This document shows, in pieces, positions 1-12,327 of a stretch of 64,000 bases of DNA. Made by a program: the position numbers and the translations under genes. Source of the stretch: Gonocerus acuteangulatus (taxonomy: Eukaryota; Arthropoda; Insecta; Hemiptera; Coreidae); assembly GCA_946811695.1 (NCBI GenBank), contig OX328126.1, positions 80,668,214 through 80,732,213 on the forward strand, in the 5' to 3' direction. The first letter of the stretch is position 1. Every line of letters begins with the position of its first letter. The notes beneath the pieces were generated by a model. The model saw only the letters and a program-made list of their open reading frames with translations. It searched no databases and had not been told where the DNA came from.

Positions 1-83
1 ACTTTTTTTTTCATATTCTTTTTAACTTTACCTCCAATTATCTCAGTTATTTCTAATTGTGGGTTAGTCACTGCGTCCTTCAA
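1..83. repeat. Half copy of the 43.24-kb foldback element, cut by the window edge
   Basis: The sequence resembles the right arm of the inverted-repeat element at 43244-43464: both have a run ending TCTCAGTTA, then TTTCTAATT.TGGGT, then a CTTCAAT end. The other arm would lie outside the window, so structure cannot be confirmed here. Confidence 0.5.
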
Positions 84-1299
84 TTTATCTTGACTACATT
101 TGCTCACGTGTCATTTCAATTTTTTATTTAAAAATTCGTTGTATAGAATACACTGGTTCATGTACCCAACGTTTGAGGGCTTAGTAACCTTGAGCAAACA
201 GAAAATTTACACGCGCTGACCGTGTTGTCCTTTAAAAAGGTTATTCGTAAAGAAAAGGTTCAAACTTTTTACACTAACCAACTTTGGCACTTAAAGAAAC
301 AGTAATAAAATACTTTCTGTGTTTCTTGCTATATGCAAACATCCATTTATTCTATAGTAATCACAGGGAGGCATGATAAATTGTACTGAATAACAGTGGA
401 CTGAGACCACTGGACATTTTAGGCTCTTTTTTTTTTCTTTCTCTTTACAAGGACTCACGGTTTTTCTTCTTATCCATCCACCGGTTTTCTTAGTCTTCAT
501 AGCAATCTCGGAAAATCTGTTTGTTGTTTCGAATTACTCATTCATTGCTTTGAATCTATCCCATATTTTTGTTTAATTTAAAGCGTGTCATTTAAGTCAA
601 TGATACTTAGAAATATTGACACGACTGAGCCTATAGCGTACAAACGTATTTAGGGGAAGAAGACAGTCAGACTTTTTAGAGGTGAATTTGTTGTCATTGT
701 TTTTTGAATTAGAACAAAAATAAATCACGAAGTGGGTTGATTTATAGAATAAATAACTTCTAAAATAAATATGAAATTTGACAGAAGATAATATAATCCT
801 TTCTAATCTAAACTGCCACTTAAGAAAATCGCTTTTTAATGCTTAGCCCCAATTACAAGTCATTCTGGTTCAATCTACGATCATTTCAAGATTCAGTGTA
901 CATCATTCATCAGTACTGCAAGGTGAAAAAAATCCGCGTCATATAACGACGAAATGACTTTTGTTAATCGTAAGTTCTTCATGTGATTATTTATAATGGT
1001 TGGTCTTAAAAATGATGTTGGTACAAACACAAAGTTGATGAAGCGAGAAGATTGCAGGGAGCGGCGACCTAAGGGAATCGATTCTAGTGGCAAGGTACTG
1101 CCTTACACCCAGACTGCAGGAAGCTAGGCTCTCGGGGAAGATGGACGTGACTTCGCGAGGATTGGGTGAATATAGAGGGGGTGTCATCGTTTCTTCATTT
1201 CTCTTGAGCTGAGAACTTATACAAGTTCTCATGAGAAGACGTTGTCATCGAATCAGTTCATTTTTGAATGGATACTGAAAAGGCTGCCATCTGACAAAG
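84..1299. other. No recognisable gene or element
   Basis: This is AT-rich unique sequence. Short open frames are present, but none shows a domain, a splice-site pattern or a match to other parts of the window. Confidence 0.4.
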
Positions 1300-2203
1300 C
1301 CTAGTAGCCAAGCTGTCTTCGTAGGGGCCAAGCTGTCTTCCTAGGAGCCAAGCTGTCTTCCTAGGAGCCAAGCTGTCTGCCTAGGAGCCAAGCTGTCTTC
1401 CTAGAAGCCAAGCTGTCTACCTCGTAGCCAAGCTGTCTTCCTAGGAGCCAAGCTGACTTTTTAGGAGCCAAGCTGTCTTCCTAGGAGCCAAGCTGTCTTT
1501 TAGGAGCCAAGCTGTCTTTCTAGGAGCCAAGCTGTCTGCCTCGTAGCGACGCTGTCTTCCTAGGAGCCAAGCTGTCTTCCTCGTAGCCAAGCTGTCTTCC
1601 TAGGAGCCAAGCTGTCTGCCTCGTAGCCAAGTTGTCTTCCTAGGAGCCAAGCTGTCTTCCTAGGAGCCAAGCTGTCTGCCTAGGAGCCAAGCTGTCTTCC
1701 TAGAAGCCAAGCTGTCTACCTCGTAGCCAAGCTGTCTTCCTAGGAGCCAAGCTGACTTCTTAGGAGCCAAGCTGTCTTCCTAGGAGCCAAGCTGTCTTTT
1801 AGGAGCCAAGCTGTCTTTCTAGGAGCCAAGCTGTCTGCCTCGTAGCGACGCTGTCTTCCTAGGAGCCAAGCTGTCTTCCTAGGAGCCAAGCTGTCTGCCT
1901 CGTAGCCAAGTTGTCTTCCTAGGAGCCAAGGTGTCTTCCTAGGAGCCAAGCTGTCTGCCTCGTAGCCAAGCTGTCTTCCTAGGAGCCAAGTAGTCTGCCT
2001 CGTAGCCAAGCTGTCTTCCTAGGAGCCAAGCTGTCTGCCTCGTAGCCAAGTTGTCTTCCTAGGAGCCAAGCTGTCTTCCTAGGAGCCAAGCTGTCTTCCT
2101 AGGAGCCAAGCTGTCTTCCTAGGAGCCAAGCTGTCTGCCTCGTAGCCAAGCTGTCTGCCTCGTAGCCAAGCTGTCTGCCTCGTAGCCAAGCTGTCTGCCT
2201 CGT
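1300..2203. repeat. 20-bp minisatellite, about 45 copies
   Basis: The unit is approximately AGCCAAGCTGTCTTCCTAGG. Variants alternate between CTTCCTAGG and CTGCCTCGT, and groups of several units recur in the same order (compare about 1380-1560 with 1680-1860), so there is a higher-order repeat. Three units make 60 bp, or 20 codons, which is why an open frame runs through on the minus strand. I read that frame as a by-product of the repeat, not a gene. Confidence 0.95.
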
Positions 2204-3018
2204 TTTGTGTGAAAAGAGCGATCAAACATGAAGTTTGAATGATATCCATCAGGCAACTGTTTTAACTTAACGATTTATTTATCGCAGTGGATTGACCCTC
2301 TAGGATTTCGGTTACAGCGAGTTTTTTTGGTGGCCGCCGTTAAAAATCCCTAGTGGAGGCCTGGCCTTGTTAAATATTTTCGTGTACCAGTAGGGAGCAT
2401 TACAAAAGGTTGGAAAACGCTGTTAGATGAAGTTGAAGGAAGTAAAGGACGTGCCATCGACAAGGAGGTAGATCTGGTCTAGTTGCAATCTCCTTGCGGC
2501 GCCGCATGACGTGTACAATGACGCTTGATCAATATTTTATCGTTGTTATCAGCGAGTAGGTTGAAGGGCAGCTGGCAACACGCGGCTCTCAGCTGCTCCC
2601 GAACTGGTTCAACAATCTGCAAGGGACAGACAACAATACCACCGTCCCTCTCCCTCATCTCATTTCAATAACAATCCCACCAAGGATTGCACCAAATGGT
2701 CTACAATGCAGTTCCTATTGTATTTCTGACTGCTTAATGAATGAATAAAAAAAAGTACGGTGGTCACGCGACCAAAGAAAATTGAAACTGTTAGAGCAAA
2801 TCTGAAATTGCATTGCCCCCCCCCCCCTTTGGACCATAGGTTCAGCCCGGAAGTAAAACAATGTGTACATACATGATCGCTTAGTTGGCCCATTGTAATT
2901 TTTTCTGTCGAAACAAATTAGCTCTATCCTTGCTAAAAAAGGTCGATAACCGACATACCTATAATCCGTCCCAAAAAATCGTTCATATGTATCAACGGTT
3001 AATACTAATAATTTATTT
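2204..3018. other. No recognisable gene or element
   Basis: Unique AT-rich sequence with a poly(C) tract at about 2815-2827. Two overlapping minus-strand open frames show no recognisable domain. Confidence 0.35.
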
Positions 3019-3285
3019 TTAGAGCGTTTCCTCCCTCCTTCCATATGAAGGAACCCCGTTCACTTATGAGGTTGACCTCATGACACAATCCAGCGGCACT
3101 AGAACGAAAGTAATATTGGTTAGGATACTGAGTTTCCTATTGTCGTGATCTTGCTTCGCTGTGAGATTTCATTTTTACATTCTTCACGAAAGATTAAGAC
3201 AATAGATTGACTTATTGTATTTTAAGTTTTCCAAATGACACTATGGAAAAGAATGGCTAAAATGTCGCAGTTCCTGCGAATCGGA
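3019..3285 (-). mobile_element. Miniature H1 rolling-circle-like element with both ends
   Basis: Read on the minus strand it starts TCCGATTCGCAGGAACTGC and ends in a hairpin (GGTTCC...GGAGGAAA) followed by CTCTAA. The 3' block with TGAGGTCAACCTCAT matches the 13.6-kb H1 copy. At 267 bp it is the shortest copy here and lacks the (TA)n core, so it approximates the ends-only minimum of the family. Divergence suggests an old insertion. Confidence 0.6.
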
Positions 3286-3739
3286 CTTTTTTTTTAAACT
3301 CAAGAAAGAGAAAGAGTGAGTTATTTTCGTTTTCTATACACTATAACTCTTTCATTGAAATATCCTTGACAGTAAAATGAGTTTACAAATTTAAGGAAAT
3401 TGTGAAATTAGCTACACTTTTGAAAGCAATACATTAACATTCATTTTTATATTACTCTTTCCAAACAACAATAGACAATGCAATACATGAAAACACGCCA
3501 AGCTGTCGTAATCATTGGATCTTTTTAAACTTTATCGATGAGGCCTATAGCCGTGAGTTTCAAAGCGTTAATACTCTGAGTTCATTTTCATTTTATTTTT
3601 TTTGATGCGTCGACCGTTATGGTCATTGGGACCATCTGTGTTTATTATTACCGGTTCAATTTCCACATACGTTGGTGGCTTTTATTTCTAAAGCAGGCCA
3701 TTCCTTTTCCGATTTACAGTACGCCTTGTTGTCCAACTT
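3286..3739. other. No recognisable gene or element
   Basis: Unique AT-rich sequence after the H1 end. I see no coding or repeat signal. Confidence 0.35.
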
Positions 3740-4095
3740 CGGAAGCTGGACCACAAGTCTGGTCGTGAGTGGGCTTACTGGATTGGAAGTCTAGTTGGAC
3801 TAGTCGCAATATTTAGAGGGACGACTCGAAGGTCCGACATCCGACTGGCGACGGAGTTAGAGCGTGAGTGAGGGAGTCGGATCAAAGTCGTCCGACTTAG
3901 CTCAGTCATTGCTTGTCCTTCGTGCAACTTCGGTATGCACATTTTTCGGCTCGCGAGCAACGTACATAGTCGTGAAATAGACTAGGACTAAAGTTGGATC
4001 GCTAGTCGGATAGCAAGTCAGAGCGTGAGTGGAGTCTTCCATCCAACTAGTAGTCCTACTAAGTCGGACTACAAATCGGAACGTGAATCGCCTGC
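3740..4095. repeat. Degenerate short tandem repeats (GTCGGA / GTGAGT words)
   Basis: Diverged words such as AAGTCGGA, AGAGCGTGAGTG, GACTAG and CCGACTTAG recur at irregular 25-60 bp spacing on both strands. The stretch is richer in G+C than its surroundings. It reads as an old decayed minisatellite. Confidence 0.45.
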
Positions 4096-4540
4096 TTAAA
4101 AGAGGGAAGGGATCATTCTATCCTGGCTAGAAAAATGTTCTGTATGCTCTGCTTCCCTAGAAATCTGTCAGTAGTAAAGGGGTGTAAATATGGAAATAGT
4201 AATTGAATGTCTCGGGACTCTATGTGCTTAGCACTTAGCATAACAACCGTTGGCAACAAACAGGAAGGTTATACCCGGTGTCTGCTCACAGTCAGTGTAG
4301 CCACCCCAATGGCGCAAGGCCGGAATAATCAAGTAATTAATAGTCATGGGGTTTTTATTTCCGACAACACTGGGGTAACCGAAATATTACCTCTATGCTA
4401 TTTATGAATAGTGTGATACACTGTAGACTTTACCTCTTGCATAGTTCATAAAAATCATTCGTAAACATTTTAGTTTGTATGAGTTTGTATATATATCTAT
4501 ATATGTGTGTGTGAGTGTGTGTGCGTTTAGCAGACCCCTA

Positions 4541-5010
4541 ATAAAGACCGAAAGAGTTCGTTAACCAACAAAATCGGTCCACCTGGACGAGGGTTTACTC
4601 CGGACCAAATTACTAATTTGCTAACATGTTGTGAATATCTGAAGAAAAATACATGTTTTCAAAATAAAGTAAGTTGTTCTTTTAGAAGCAGGGATTTATT
4701 CCGAATCACATTCCAATTGAACTAAACCGCCTAACCAGATCGGGGTTCTTACTTCTACCGCTAGGATCGCGGAACAGCTGTATCCAGATCCTACGTTGTT
4801 ATGATTGTGGCATTTTCTCTTTTTACATGTGGACAGTTTTATTATTTGATAATTAAACAAAGATGTGAAGTTTTTGTGTATTTATTTAGTAGTGTAGTAT
4901 GTTGCATTCACAATGCTCTGAATGAAAATTAATCAAAAAATTTATAATTAAGTCTGCTGTTCATTACAAATGTAAATAAAAGAGCAAAATCATTCTAATT
5001 TTTTTTTAAT
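4541..5010 (-). mobile_element. Diverged H2 element fragment
   Basis: It contains GAGTTCGTTAACCA, then AATCGGTCCACC, then GTTTACTCCGGACC, and after a gap TTTATTTAGTAGTGTAGTA. These are in the same order as in the intact H2 copies at 17.0 and 33.7 kb. Neither terminus is recognisable, so this is an old remnant. Confidence 0.6.
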
Positions 5011-5084
5011 TACAAGCGGTTTATTATAGCACGGCTCTCGTCACACTAAAGATATTCATGAATTAATATGTAATCAAAGTACAA

Positions 5085-5127
5085 TGTTTCTTGACACTGG
5101 GATGCTCCTGACCAGTGTCAAGAAACA
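5085..5127. other. Perfect 16-bp-arm hairpin
   Basis: TGTTTCTTGACACTGG is followed after 11 nt by its exact reverse complement. Just downstream is the 12-bp palindrome GTTACCGGTAAC. There is no sign of a terminator context. It may be a MITE scar. Confidence 0.6.
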
Positions 5128-6635
5128 GATAACCCGTTATCTATAGGTTACCGGTAACAGGCGTTTAACCAGTACAGTTTAAAATTCGTTGCCAATAATA
5201 AATGGACGTTAAAATTTAAAAATTTCTGTTTCATTCGGAAACGCCCATTATAATTGCGAGCATTACCAAGACGTGTTCTGACTGGGGATTGCTGATGGGT
5301 GAGGAGGCTGTGCATGGGTTCCGGATATTATTACCTCGGATGGACCATCACCATGTATAGCGTAAACTCTATGAGGGACATAATTACAGTTTATTTCTAG
5401 TAATTCAAGGTCTGCCATCATAGTTGAAATTAACCGCAATTAAGAATAATATTATGTAATAGATACAGTACGATAACTGCCGACCTCTAATCGTCCTAGC
5501 AACGCATGATGCTGCCTAGACGAGCCTGCTCTCTTTTAAACCAACTACATACCTATTCAAACCCCCCTAAAAAATTTGAATATAAAAAAAAAAACTTTCT
5601 TAGCGAGTGTTTACATTCTAAAGTCAGAGCAAAATTTCAAATTTTGTCAGTGGTTTGGGCTGGGCGATGATAGGTCAGTGAGTGAATGAGTGGTATTTGA
5701 CAAATATGTAGTAGATTTTGAGCAAATTATTCAGGGATACACCATGAACTAACATCCTTACTGTGGACATATGCAGCTCCTGTTTGGTGGATTTCTATTG
5801 AAAGTATCGGTTATATATAAATATATGTAAAGATGTGTCTGGCCACATTCTATAACTTCTATTCTAACCACAAGATTTTGATAATCCTGCAAGAAAAGAT
5901 TTGTTTAAACAAATTCATTCGGTTTTTTCTGACATTTCTTTAATGATTAATGATTAAGATGCTCCTGAAGTACCATTATGATGAGTTTACAGTAAGTTGT
6001 GAGAGTTCACCCCATAGAAAATGGCCTAAACAAGTGTCTTCTCCTTGGAGAGAGGAGAAAGGCCAAATGTCTTCTTTACAGCTGATTCAGGGGTATATTT
6101 ATGGCGTGTCCAACTCAGCTGACACAATCATTTCGCGTGACCGCCTCGCGACTGCCCTTTACGTCATCGAGGTTTGGCTTTTAATACTCACGCTAGTCGT
6201 AAATAATCCTTTATTTAGATCATTAAATAATAAATATATTAGAACATTAATTTTATATGGTGTATTATAAATACTATTTATTAGAATACGGCACAGATTA
6301 AAACGATGGTGGATTTCAACATGTTCCAAAAAGTTCGACGCACAGATACTGACACTCTGTTGTTATATTTTAATTTATTTAAATGTATAAGATCAATTAT
6401 CCGTAATAATGATTTCTATAGCCTGTTCAGATAAACGCAGGAGTTCAATTGCGCATGATATTTTTATTTATTTATTATCAAGACTCTCATAACGCAGATG
6501 ATTCGCTCGATAATTACAAATGTGCTCTTATAATTAAACAGTTACAATTTCTTATTGATATTTCATGTAAAGTAAAAACATTAATTTACAATAAAAGTAT
6601 TTTACAAATTAATATAACAGTTACATGTATTTACA
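5128..6635. other. No recognisable gene or element
   Basis: AT-rich sequence. A 106-codon plus-strand frame at 5950-6270 has no recognisable domain, and nothing around it looks like a gene. Confidence 0.35.
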
Positions 6636-6639
6636 ATAT

Positions 6640-6672
<33 letters not shown>

Positions 6673-6716
6673 ATAAATATATATATATTTATATATATTA
6701 TATACATGTATATATC
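6636..6716. repeat. (TA)n microsatellite, interrupted
   Basis: Runs of TA broken by AAATA and TTATA. Confidence 0.95.
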
Positions 6717-6975
6717 GTCGATACAAATGCAAACTAACGAATATGAAAAAAATGCATCTTTCATTGTCAATCTTTACTAATTTCTGCTGGACTTATTTAC
6801 GGCAAATTCTTGAATCTGACTTCACTCTATTAAAGGGAAAGTATTCCACTATCAAAAGGTCAAATCTGCCGAATATTTGACTGTCCAAAAAAAAAGTTAT
6901 GAATAAATACTTTTCCACTCTGAAAAGTGGTGATTTTCATATTCGTTAGTTTGCTTTTGTATCGACGATATATTA
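6711..6975. mobile_element. MITE with about 38-bp terminal inverted repeats
   Basis: The left end TATATCGTCGATACAAA continues through GCAAACTAACGAATATGAAAA. The right end (6935-6975) is its reverse complement with one mismatch. The element is about 265 bp with no coding capacity, and TA at both edges suits the Tc1/mariner superfamily. The left edge merges with a (TA)n tract, so the exact target duplication cannot be read. Confidence 0.85.
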
Positions 6976-7119
6976 AAACATTACTATATACATTACAGAT
7001 GTATAAGCAAGTGCACAACACATGCATATACATTGCTTTTATACACTATGTGTAATTCATGTTATACACATGTACATACATACATATTCATACACTCACG
7101 CATGAGTGAACGTCAACGG

Positions 7120-7606
7120 GAAATTCTCCCTGGACTGTCCCTTCTGTTCCGCCATTTGCAAAGCCTTTTAATAATCAAACACTTAACGTGAATTTCTATA
7201 AAATCTGATTATGTCTCGTTTAAGACTAGGGAACGCTTCGAGAGGTTAGATGAGGGAGAAAGTGTTTAATATTTATTAAAATACTTATCCGAAGGTAAGG
7301 CTAAAAATGTTTTAAATTTCATAGGGATCAGGTTATGACTTAAAAAAATTTGACCGCCTATTTTCTACCGGGGATATAGGCCATGCCCATTTCCCTCCAT
7401 ATTACCATATATTTTATGGTTCTAGTCTAAATTGTTTTAGCCTTAGATTTGGCTAAGTATTAATAAAGTTTAAACACTATCTCCCTCTCCTGACTTCTCA
7501 TAGCCTTCCCTAGTCCTAAACGAGACATAATCAGTTGTTATTGATTTTAACGTAGCGTGTTGCTCATTGAACTAGTAATGCAAAAGGCGGACCTGTCGGG
7601 AATAAT
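7120..7606. mobile_element. Foldback element with arms of about 200 bp
   Basis: The left arm contains ATTATGTCTCGTTTAAGACT and the right arm its reverse complement. The match continues outward through TCCGCC..TTGCA and inward to a GCC..AGATTTGGC loop region. There is no open frame. A diverged half copy is at 44770-44960. Confidence 0.75.
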
Positions 7607-7689
7607 TCGAAAAAAGATCTTTTTATATTTACAGATTATTTATAGAGCTGCATGTATTGTATTAGGTGTGGAAGATATTAGGGTCAGAG

Positions 7690-9110
7690 ATCTGTGAGTA
7701 TTCCAGTTGGTTGTCGGTTCGCTCCCTCGCGCGTTCAAAAATGGTGCGATTTTGATGAAATTTGGTACAAAAATACTTCGACTAATTTAAAAGATCATGT
7801 TCATCAACTAGCAGAATCCGCGTACGGGAACACGGTTTTATTGACCAAATTCGCGTGACAAAAATCTTGTTACATATAGCTTTGCATTTATGGACTTGCA
7901 AGTACACTTTTTAAAGGTCCCTTGACGAAGGAAAACGAATGAAATTATTAAGGCGATATCACTATTTCGAGAAAAGTGGAAACATATTTGTTGAATAAAG
8001 ATTTCGAAATTCATCCAAGCAAAGATGTTTAAATTTTGATTCCGTTTGAAGTTAAGTAGAATTAGATTAAAATAGACATGGAAAGTTTTACTTAGTATAT
8101 TTTCCTTAATATCTCGAAGACGGTTGGTAAATCGTGACAAGCGGACAATGGCTATTGAAAAGCTTACAAAATGTTCTATAAAAAAAGTTCTGTGGCAATT
8201 TTCGATGGGACGAGCTCATTTGGAGAAATAACTGCTTAAAAGTTATTGGTAAAAGTTCTGTGGCAATTTTCGATGGGACGAGCTCATTTGGAGAAATAAC
8301 TGCTTAAAAGTTATTGGTAAACGTTCTGTGGCAATTTTCGATGGGACGAGCTCATTTGGAGAAATAACTGCTTAAAAGTTATTGGTAAAAGTTCTGTGGC
8401 AATTTTCGATGGGACGAGCTCATTTGGAGAAATAACTGCTTAAAAGTTATTGGTAAAAGTTCTGTGGCAATTTTCGATGGGACGAGCTCATTTGGAGAAA
8501 TAACTGCTTAAAAGTTATTGGTAAAAGTTCTGTGGCAATTTTCGATGGGACGAGCTCATTTGGAGAAATAACTGCTTAAAAGTTATTGGTAAAAGTTCTG
8601 TGGCAATTTTCGATGGGACGAGCTCATTTGGAGAAATAACTGCTTAAAAGTTATTGGTAAAAGTTCTGTGGCAATTTTCGATGGGACGAGCTCATTTGGA
8701 GAAATAACTGCTTAAAAGTTATTGGTAAAAGTTCTGTGGCAATTTTCGATGGGACGAGCTCATTTGGAGAAATAACTGCTTAAAAGTTATTGGTAAAAGT
8801 TCTGTGACAATTTTCGATGGGACGAGCTCATTTGGAGAAATAACTGCTTAAAAGTTATTGGTAAAAGTTCTGTGGCAATTTTCGATGGGACGAGCTCATT
8901 TGGAGAAATAACTGCTTAAAAGTTATTGGTAAAAGTTCTGTGGCAATTTTCGATGGGACGAGCTCATTTGGAGAAATAACTGCTTAAAAGTTATTGGTAA
9001 AAGTTCTGTGGCAATTTTCGATGGGACGAGCTCATTTGGAGAAATAACTGCTTAAAAGTTATTGGTAAAAGTTAATTTGTTTCGTTTATTTGAACGATTC
9101 CTTTTATATC
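7690..9110 (-). mobile_element. H1 element, partial, swollen by a satellite
   Basis: It opens with the phrase found after (TA)n in other H1 copies (TTCGCTC...CAAAAATGGT.CGATTTT) and continues with AAACGAATGAAA and TTCTGTGGCAATTTTCGATG in H1 order (compare 38320-39000). Both ends are missing. Most of its length is the 68-bp array listed separately. Confidence 0.75.
8187..9070. repeat. 68-bp tandem repeat, 13 copies
   Basis: Each unit begins GTTCTGTGGCAATTTTCGAT and ends AGTTATTGGTAAAA, with exact 68-bp periodicity. Only about two substitutions are visible across the array, at 8323 (C for A) and 8808 (A for G). The unit matches an ordinary single-copy H1 segment (38876 onward), so the array arose inside the transposon and has been homogenised or expanded recently. 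Confidence 0.97.
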
Positions 9111-10021
9111 TTTTTTTTTCTTGTTATTTTTGTATTTTTAAGGCTCATCGCCATAGACGCGAAATCCTTAAAATTATTTAATACATTGGGTCTTTTGAGT
9201 CTTTCTATTCATAAGGATAAGTTTAGTAAGTCTGTGAACATCTCTTTTGCCAAATGTTTTAGTGTACCTTCCTATATGTCTCACCAATAGGTTCCAGCAT
9301 CTTTGGAAAAATAATTTTAGACGAGATGGTGTATACATTCTGATTATATCAAAAGCTTACAACAGAAACTCGTAATATCTCGGTTTTAATGTTGCCTTAC
9401 CGATCGCTTCCGAAAATTCGAGCATCGTCTCTTCGACTGTGGTAGTCTTATAAAATTTAACATATCCTTCGGGTAATTTATTAAGCTTTCGAATGCTTCC
9501 TTTTTTCACCACAATTTATAGTAAGTTATTTAAATAGAAAGGAAGTTTTGTCGTTTGCATTGAGTAACTGAATTACACAATGCAAACGTACTCATTAACC
9601 CCATTTCCAGAAATTGCAGGAAAAAATTAAAAAACAAAAACAAATTACTATGTAAATTGACCAAACAAATAAAACTATAAACGTAATAGTAAAATCATTT
9701 GTAGAAATGTTTAAACAAGACTAAATATTGTTAATTGAGTGTATCGCACATTCTCGAGCAAGGGAGCTGGTTTACGCCTTTTTCCTGAAGAATTTGTTTG
9801 TAGAATAATGCTTTCAATTGAGCAATGTAGTCTACACAGTAATTAGAATTATACATTAAATACATGTAAACTCATAAAATAAAGAATAAGTACCTGTTTT
9901 TTAAAAAAGAATCGTTGGGATTTAATAACGCTTACTAATGTTAAGTAAATTTGACTTACAAATTAGAAAGTCGAAAAAACCTCGAACAATTTTTGTTTGT
10001 TGGCCAAAGGATTAAAAAAAA
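9111..10021. other. No recognisable gene or element
   Basis: AT-rich sequence. The only structure seen is a short hairpin at about 9555-9588 (GTTTGCATTG and its complement). Confidence 0.35.
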
Positions 10022-10109
10022 TGCCCGACTCGCAGGAACTGCGTCATCATAGCGCAGTTCCGTCAAATCTCTAGTGCTAACAGTAAAGGAATAGTAGCAG
10101 TTATTCGTG

Positions 10110-10191
<82 letters not shown>

Positions 10192-10535
10192 CACGTGTCT
10201 GTTTATCTGTTTGTCTGTCTGTTTGTTCCTTATACAAATGCACACCGTTTGAACAATTTTGACCAAACTTGGCTCTCAGGTAGGTCTTAATAAGGTGAGT
10301 GTCATAGGCTAGGTCAACATTTTCTACCAGCTGTCTGTCTGTATGTTTGTTCCTTTTACAAGAACACACCGTTTGACGGATTTCCACGTAACTTAGTGCA
10401 CGGGTAGATCCTCTCACGGGGAGTGTCATAGGCTAAGTAGAACAGCTGTATCAGCTGTACGTCTGCTTGCTCGTTTCTTTACAAATCCACACTGGTGTAG
10501 CATGGCACGCCAAGCAGCTAGTATAAAATAAAATC
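10022..10535 (+). mobile_element. H1 5' end, (CT)n(TA)n, then a second Helitron-like family
   Basis: 10022-10113 is an H1 5' end (CCGACTCGCAGGAACTGC, then AGCGCAGTTCC). It is followed by (CT)n and (TA)n to 10189. From 10190 a different family begins: two units of about 130 bp sharing CTGTCTGT.TGTTCCTT, ACACCGTTTGA and GAGTGTCATAGGCTA. It finishes GGCACGCCAAGCAGCTAGT. A CTAG-T end is what canonical Helitrons show. A related copy lies in reverse at 22780-23130. Whether this is one chimeric element or two abutting ones is not clear. Confidence 0.5.
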
Positions 10536-10880
10536 TCAAAGAGAAAATAGATTTAACGCGCCAGAACCAGAAACCGACAGTATCATAAGCGACTCCCACC
10601 ACCTTCTCAACGTTCGCTCTTGGAAACAACAACACAGTTTCACATTTTCTTATCTTGGTTTATTAAAATACTCATTTTACTGTTAAATGCAATTAATATA
10701 AGCAACGACCGTGCTAAAATCGGGCCATCAGTTTACCACCCGCCATCTTACTACTAGCGGTCTCTAACGGGTAGCGGCTGAATGATTGCATAAACTGGTA
10801 TCACAAAAAAACTGTTTGGGTTGCTCTTTCATTCAACGTATCGTTTATAAGGTATTAAATTAATCTACCAGTTACAAAAT

Positions 10881-10883
<3 letters not shown>
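10536..10883. other. Short sequence with a small H1 scrap
   Basis: 10637-10690 resembles the H1 tail in reverse (TTATTAAAATACTCATTTTA, then GTTAAATGCAATT). The rest shows nothing recognisable. Confidence 0.4.
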
Positions 10884-10926
<43 letters not shown>

Positions 10927-10931
10927 TATAT
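10884..10931. repeat. (TA)n microsatellite
   Basis: An uninterrupted run of about 20 TA units, then an imperfect tail. Confidence 0.97.
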
Positions 10932-11961
10932 TTGGGAATATAATAATATGCACCATTTTTAACCCTGTATTGACACTGCCATTGACATCTACGTTAATGA
11001 CACTGTGGGGTAAATTTTACCCCATACTTTGAAAAATGTTAAAATAAATAAATTTATTTTTCTTTTGCAAAATTTTCTTTTACTCTTTTATATAATAACA
11101 ATGCATAGAACGAGAACATCATGAAATAAATTCAAACAGTAATAAATCTGCAAAATATTTATTAAAAATTCACAAAATCCTCAATATTGTTCATACACCA
11201 AATACTATAATTATTCTGAAAAAATATTACTAAACTGAAAATATTTTTTACGAACAATAAACTAGAATGATCAAAAGTCATAAAAAATAGGAACTTTATG
11301 AAAATACAATATTCTGTCCGATTGAGACTCGTTAACAACAAATTTTAGTGATCGGTATTGGCGGCACATTGTCCTTCTACACACAAAGCATAAGGTTTTC
11401 GTTTTCCTCTCATCCTTTCTATCTCAAAATGAACATCTCAAGGCTTTTTCCAAGATTCATCGGGAGTTGATTCATCTCCCTAAACAAACTAACTGCCACA
11501 TGAACTTTCACCAGTTGGTAGCCCATATCAAAGAGAATTTTTTTTTCTGGCAGTTTTCAGGCCATTTTGTCACTTTATCCTGACTCAAATAATTAATCCC
11601 AATGATCCTTTTATGAAATTTGGCGCAGCAATCTTTCTTCTAATTTCAAAGATCAGGAACCAGCAGAATCCTTTCACCGGAACATTGTGCTTGGTGCCGC
11701 TACATGGCCGGGTACCGTAGGGGCTCTGACCGGGCCTCACTAATTGGGAAAAAATCTATAGTTTATGGGCTTGTAAAAAGAGAATATTCTCATTTTATAT
11801 TTATTACAACTTGGAGTGTCCATAAATGCTAATGAATCCACTATTTAGTCTTGAATATTCATGTTGTCCTTTCTTAATTTCTTCTCGATCAGGCAGGTAC
11901 GATCTTATAATTTTTTTTTTAAATATATACTAATATTCCCGCTGTATCCTCGCATTATCCA
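10932..11961. other. Unassigned sequence
   Basis: A short near-palindrome (GGGGTAAATTTTACCCC) lies at about 11008-11024. A minus-strand frame near 11350-11440 ends with two cysteines but is too short to assign. No gene can be supported. Confidence 0.3.
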
Positions 11962-12327
11962 AGTAAATTTATTTATTTATAAGTCTTTTAGAGCGCGCAA
12001 ATATGCGATTTGCTCTTTACAAAGTTGCGATGGGTAGAACCCATCAACAGGTCAATGGGTCACTAAGAATTAATATTTACATATAAGTATATGGGATAAA
12101 TGCTGATATTATAATGAAAGTTTAAAACTATTAAAAAGTGAAAAAAACTATAATTTACAAGGGTACGGATTATTTCACTTTACAGTAGTTCAGGCATGTT
12201 TTTCCGTATTTGTATGTTTGCGTTAGATGTCTGTGTAAATATTTATGTGTTTAAGGTATATGAGAATTGAGTTAATGTGAGGACTGTTATCTGTCAAATC
12301 ATGTGGTAGGTTTGTACCGTCAAGTTG

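Noticed and set aside
1740..2009. 89-codon minus-strand open frame of repeating LAPRKTAWLLGRQLG-like units
   Set aside because: It is generated by the 20-bp minisatellite (three units equal 20 codons). No start context, splice sites or homology.
11340..11480. piggyBac-like transposase C-terminus on the minus strand
   Set aside because: Only a short stretch with two cysteines and a nearby TTTACCCC palindrome; no terminal repeats, no TTAA duplication and no second motif.
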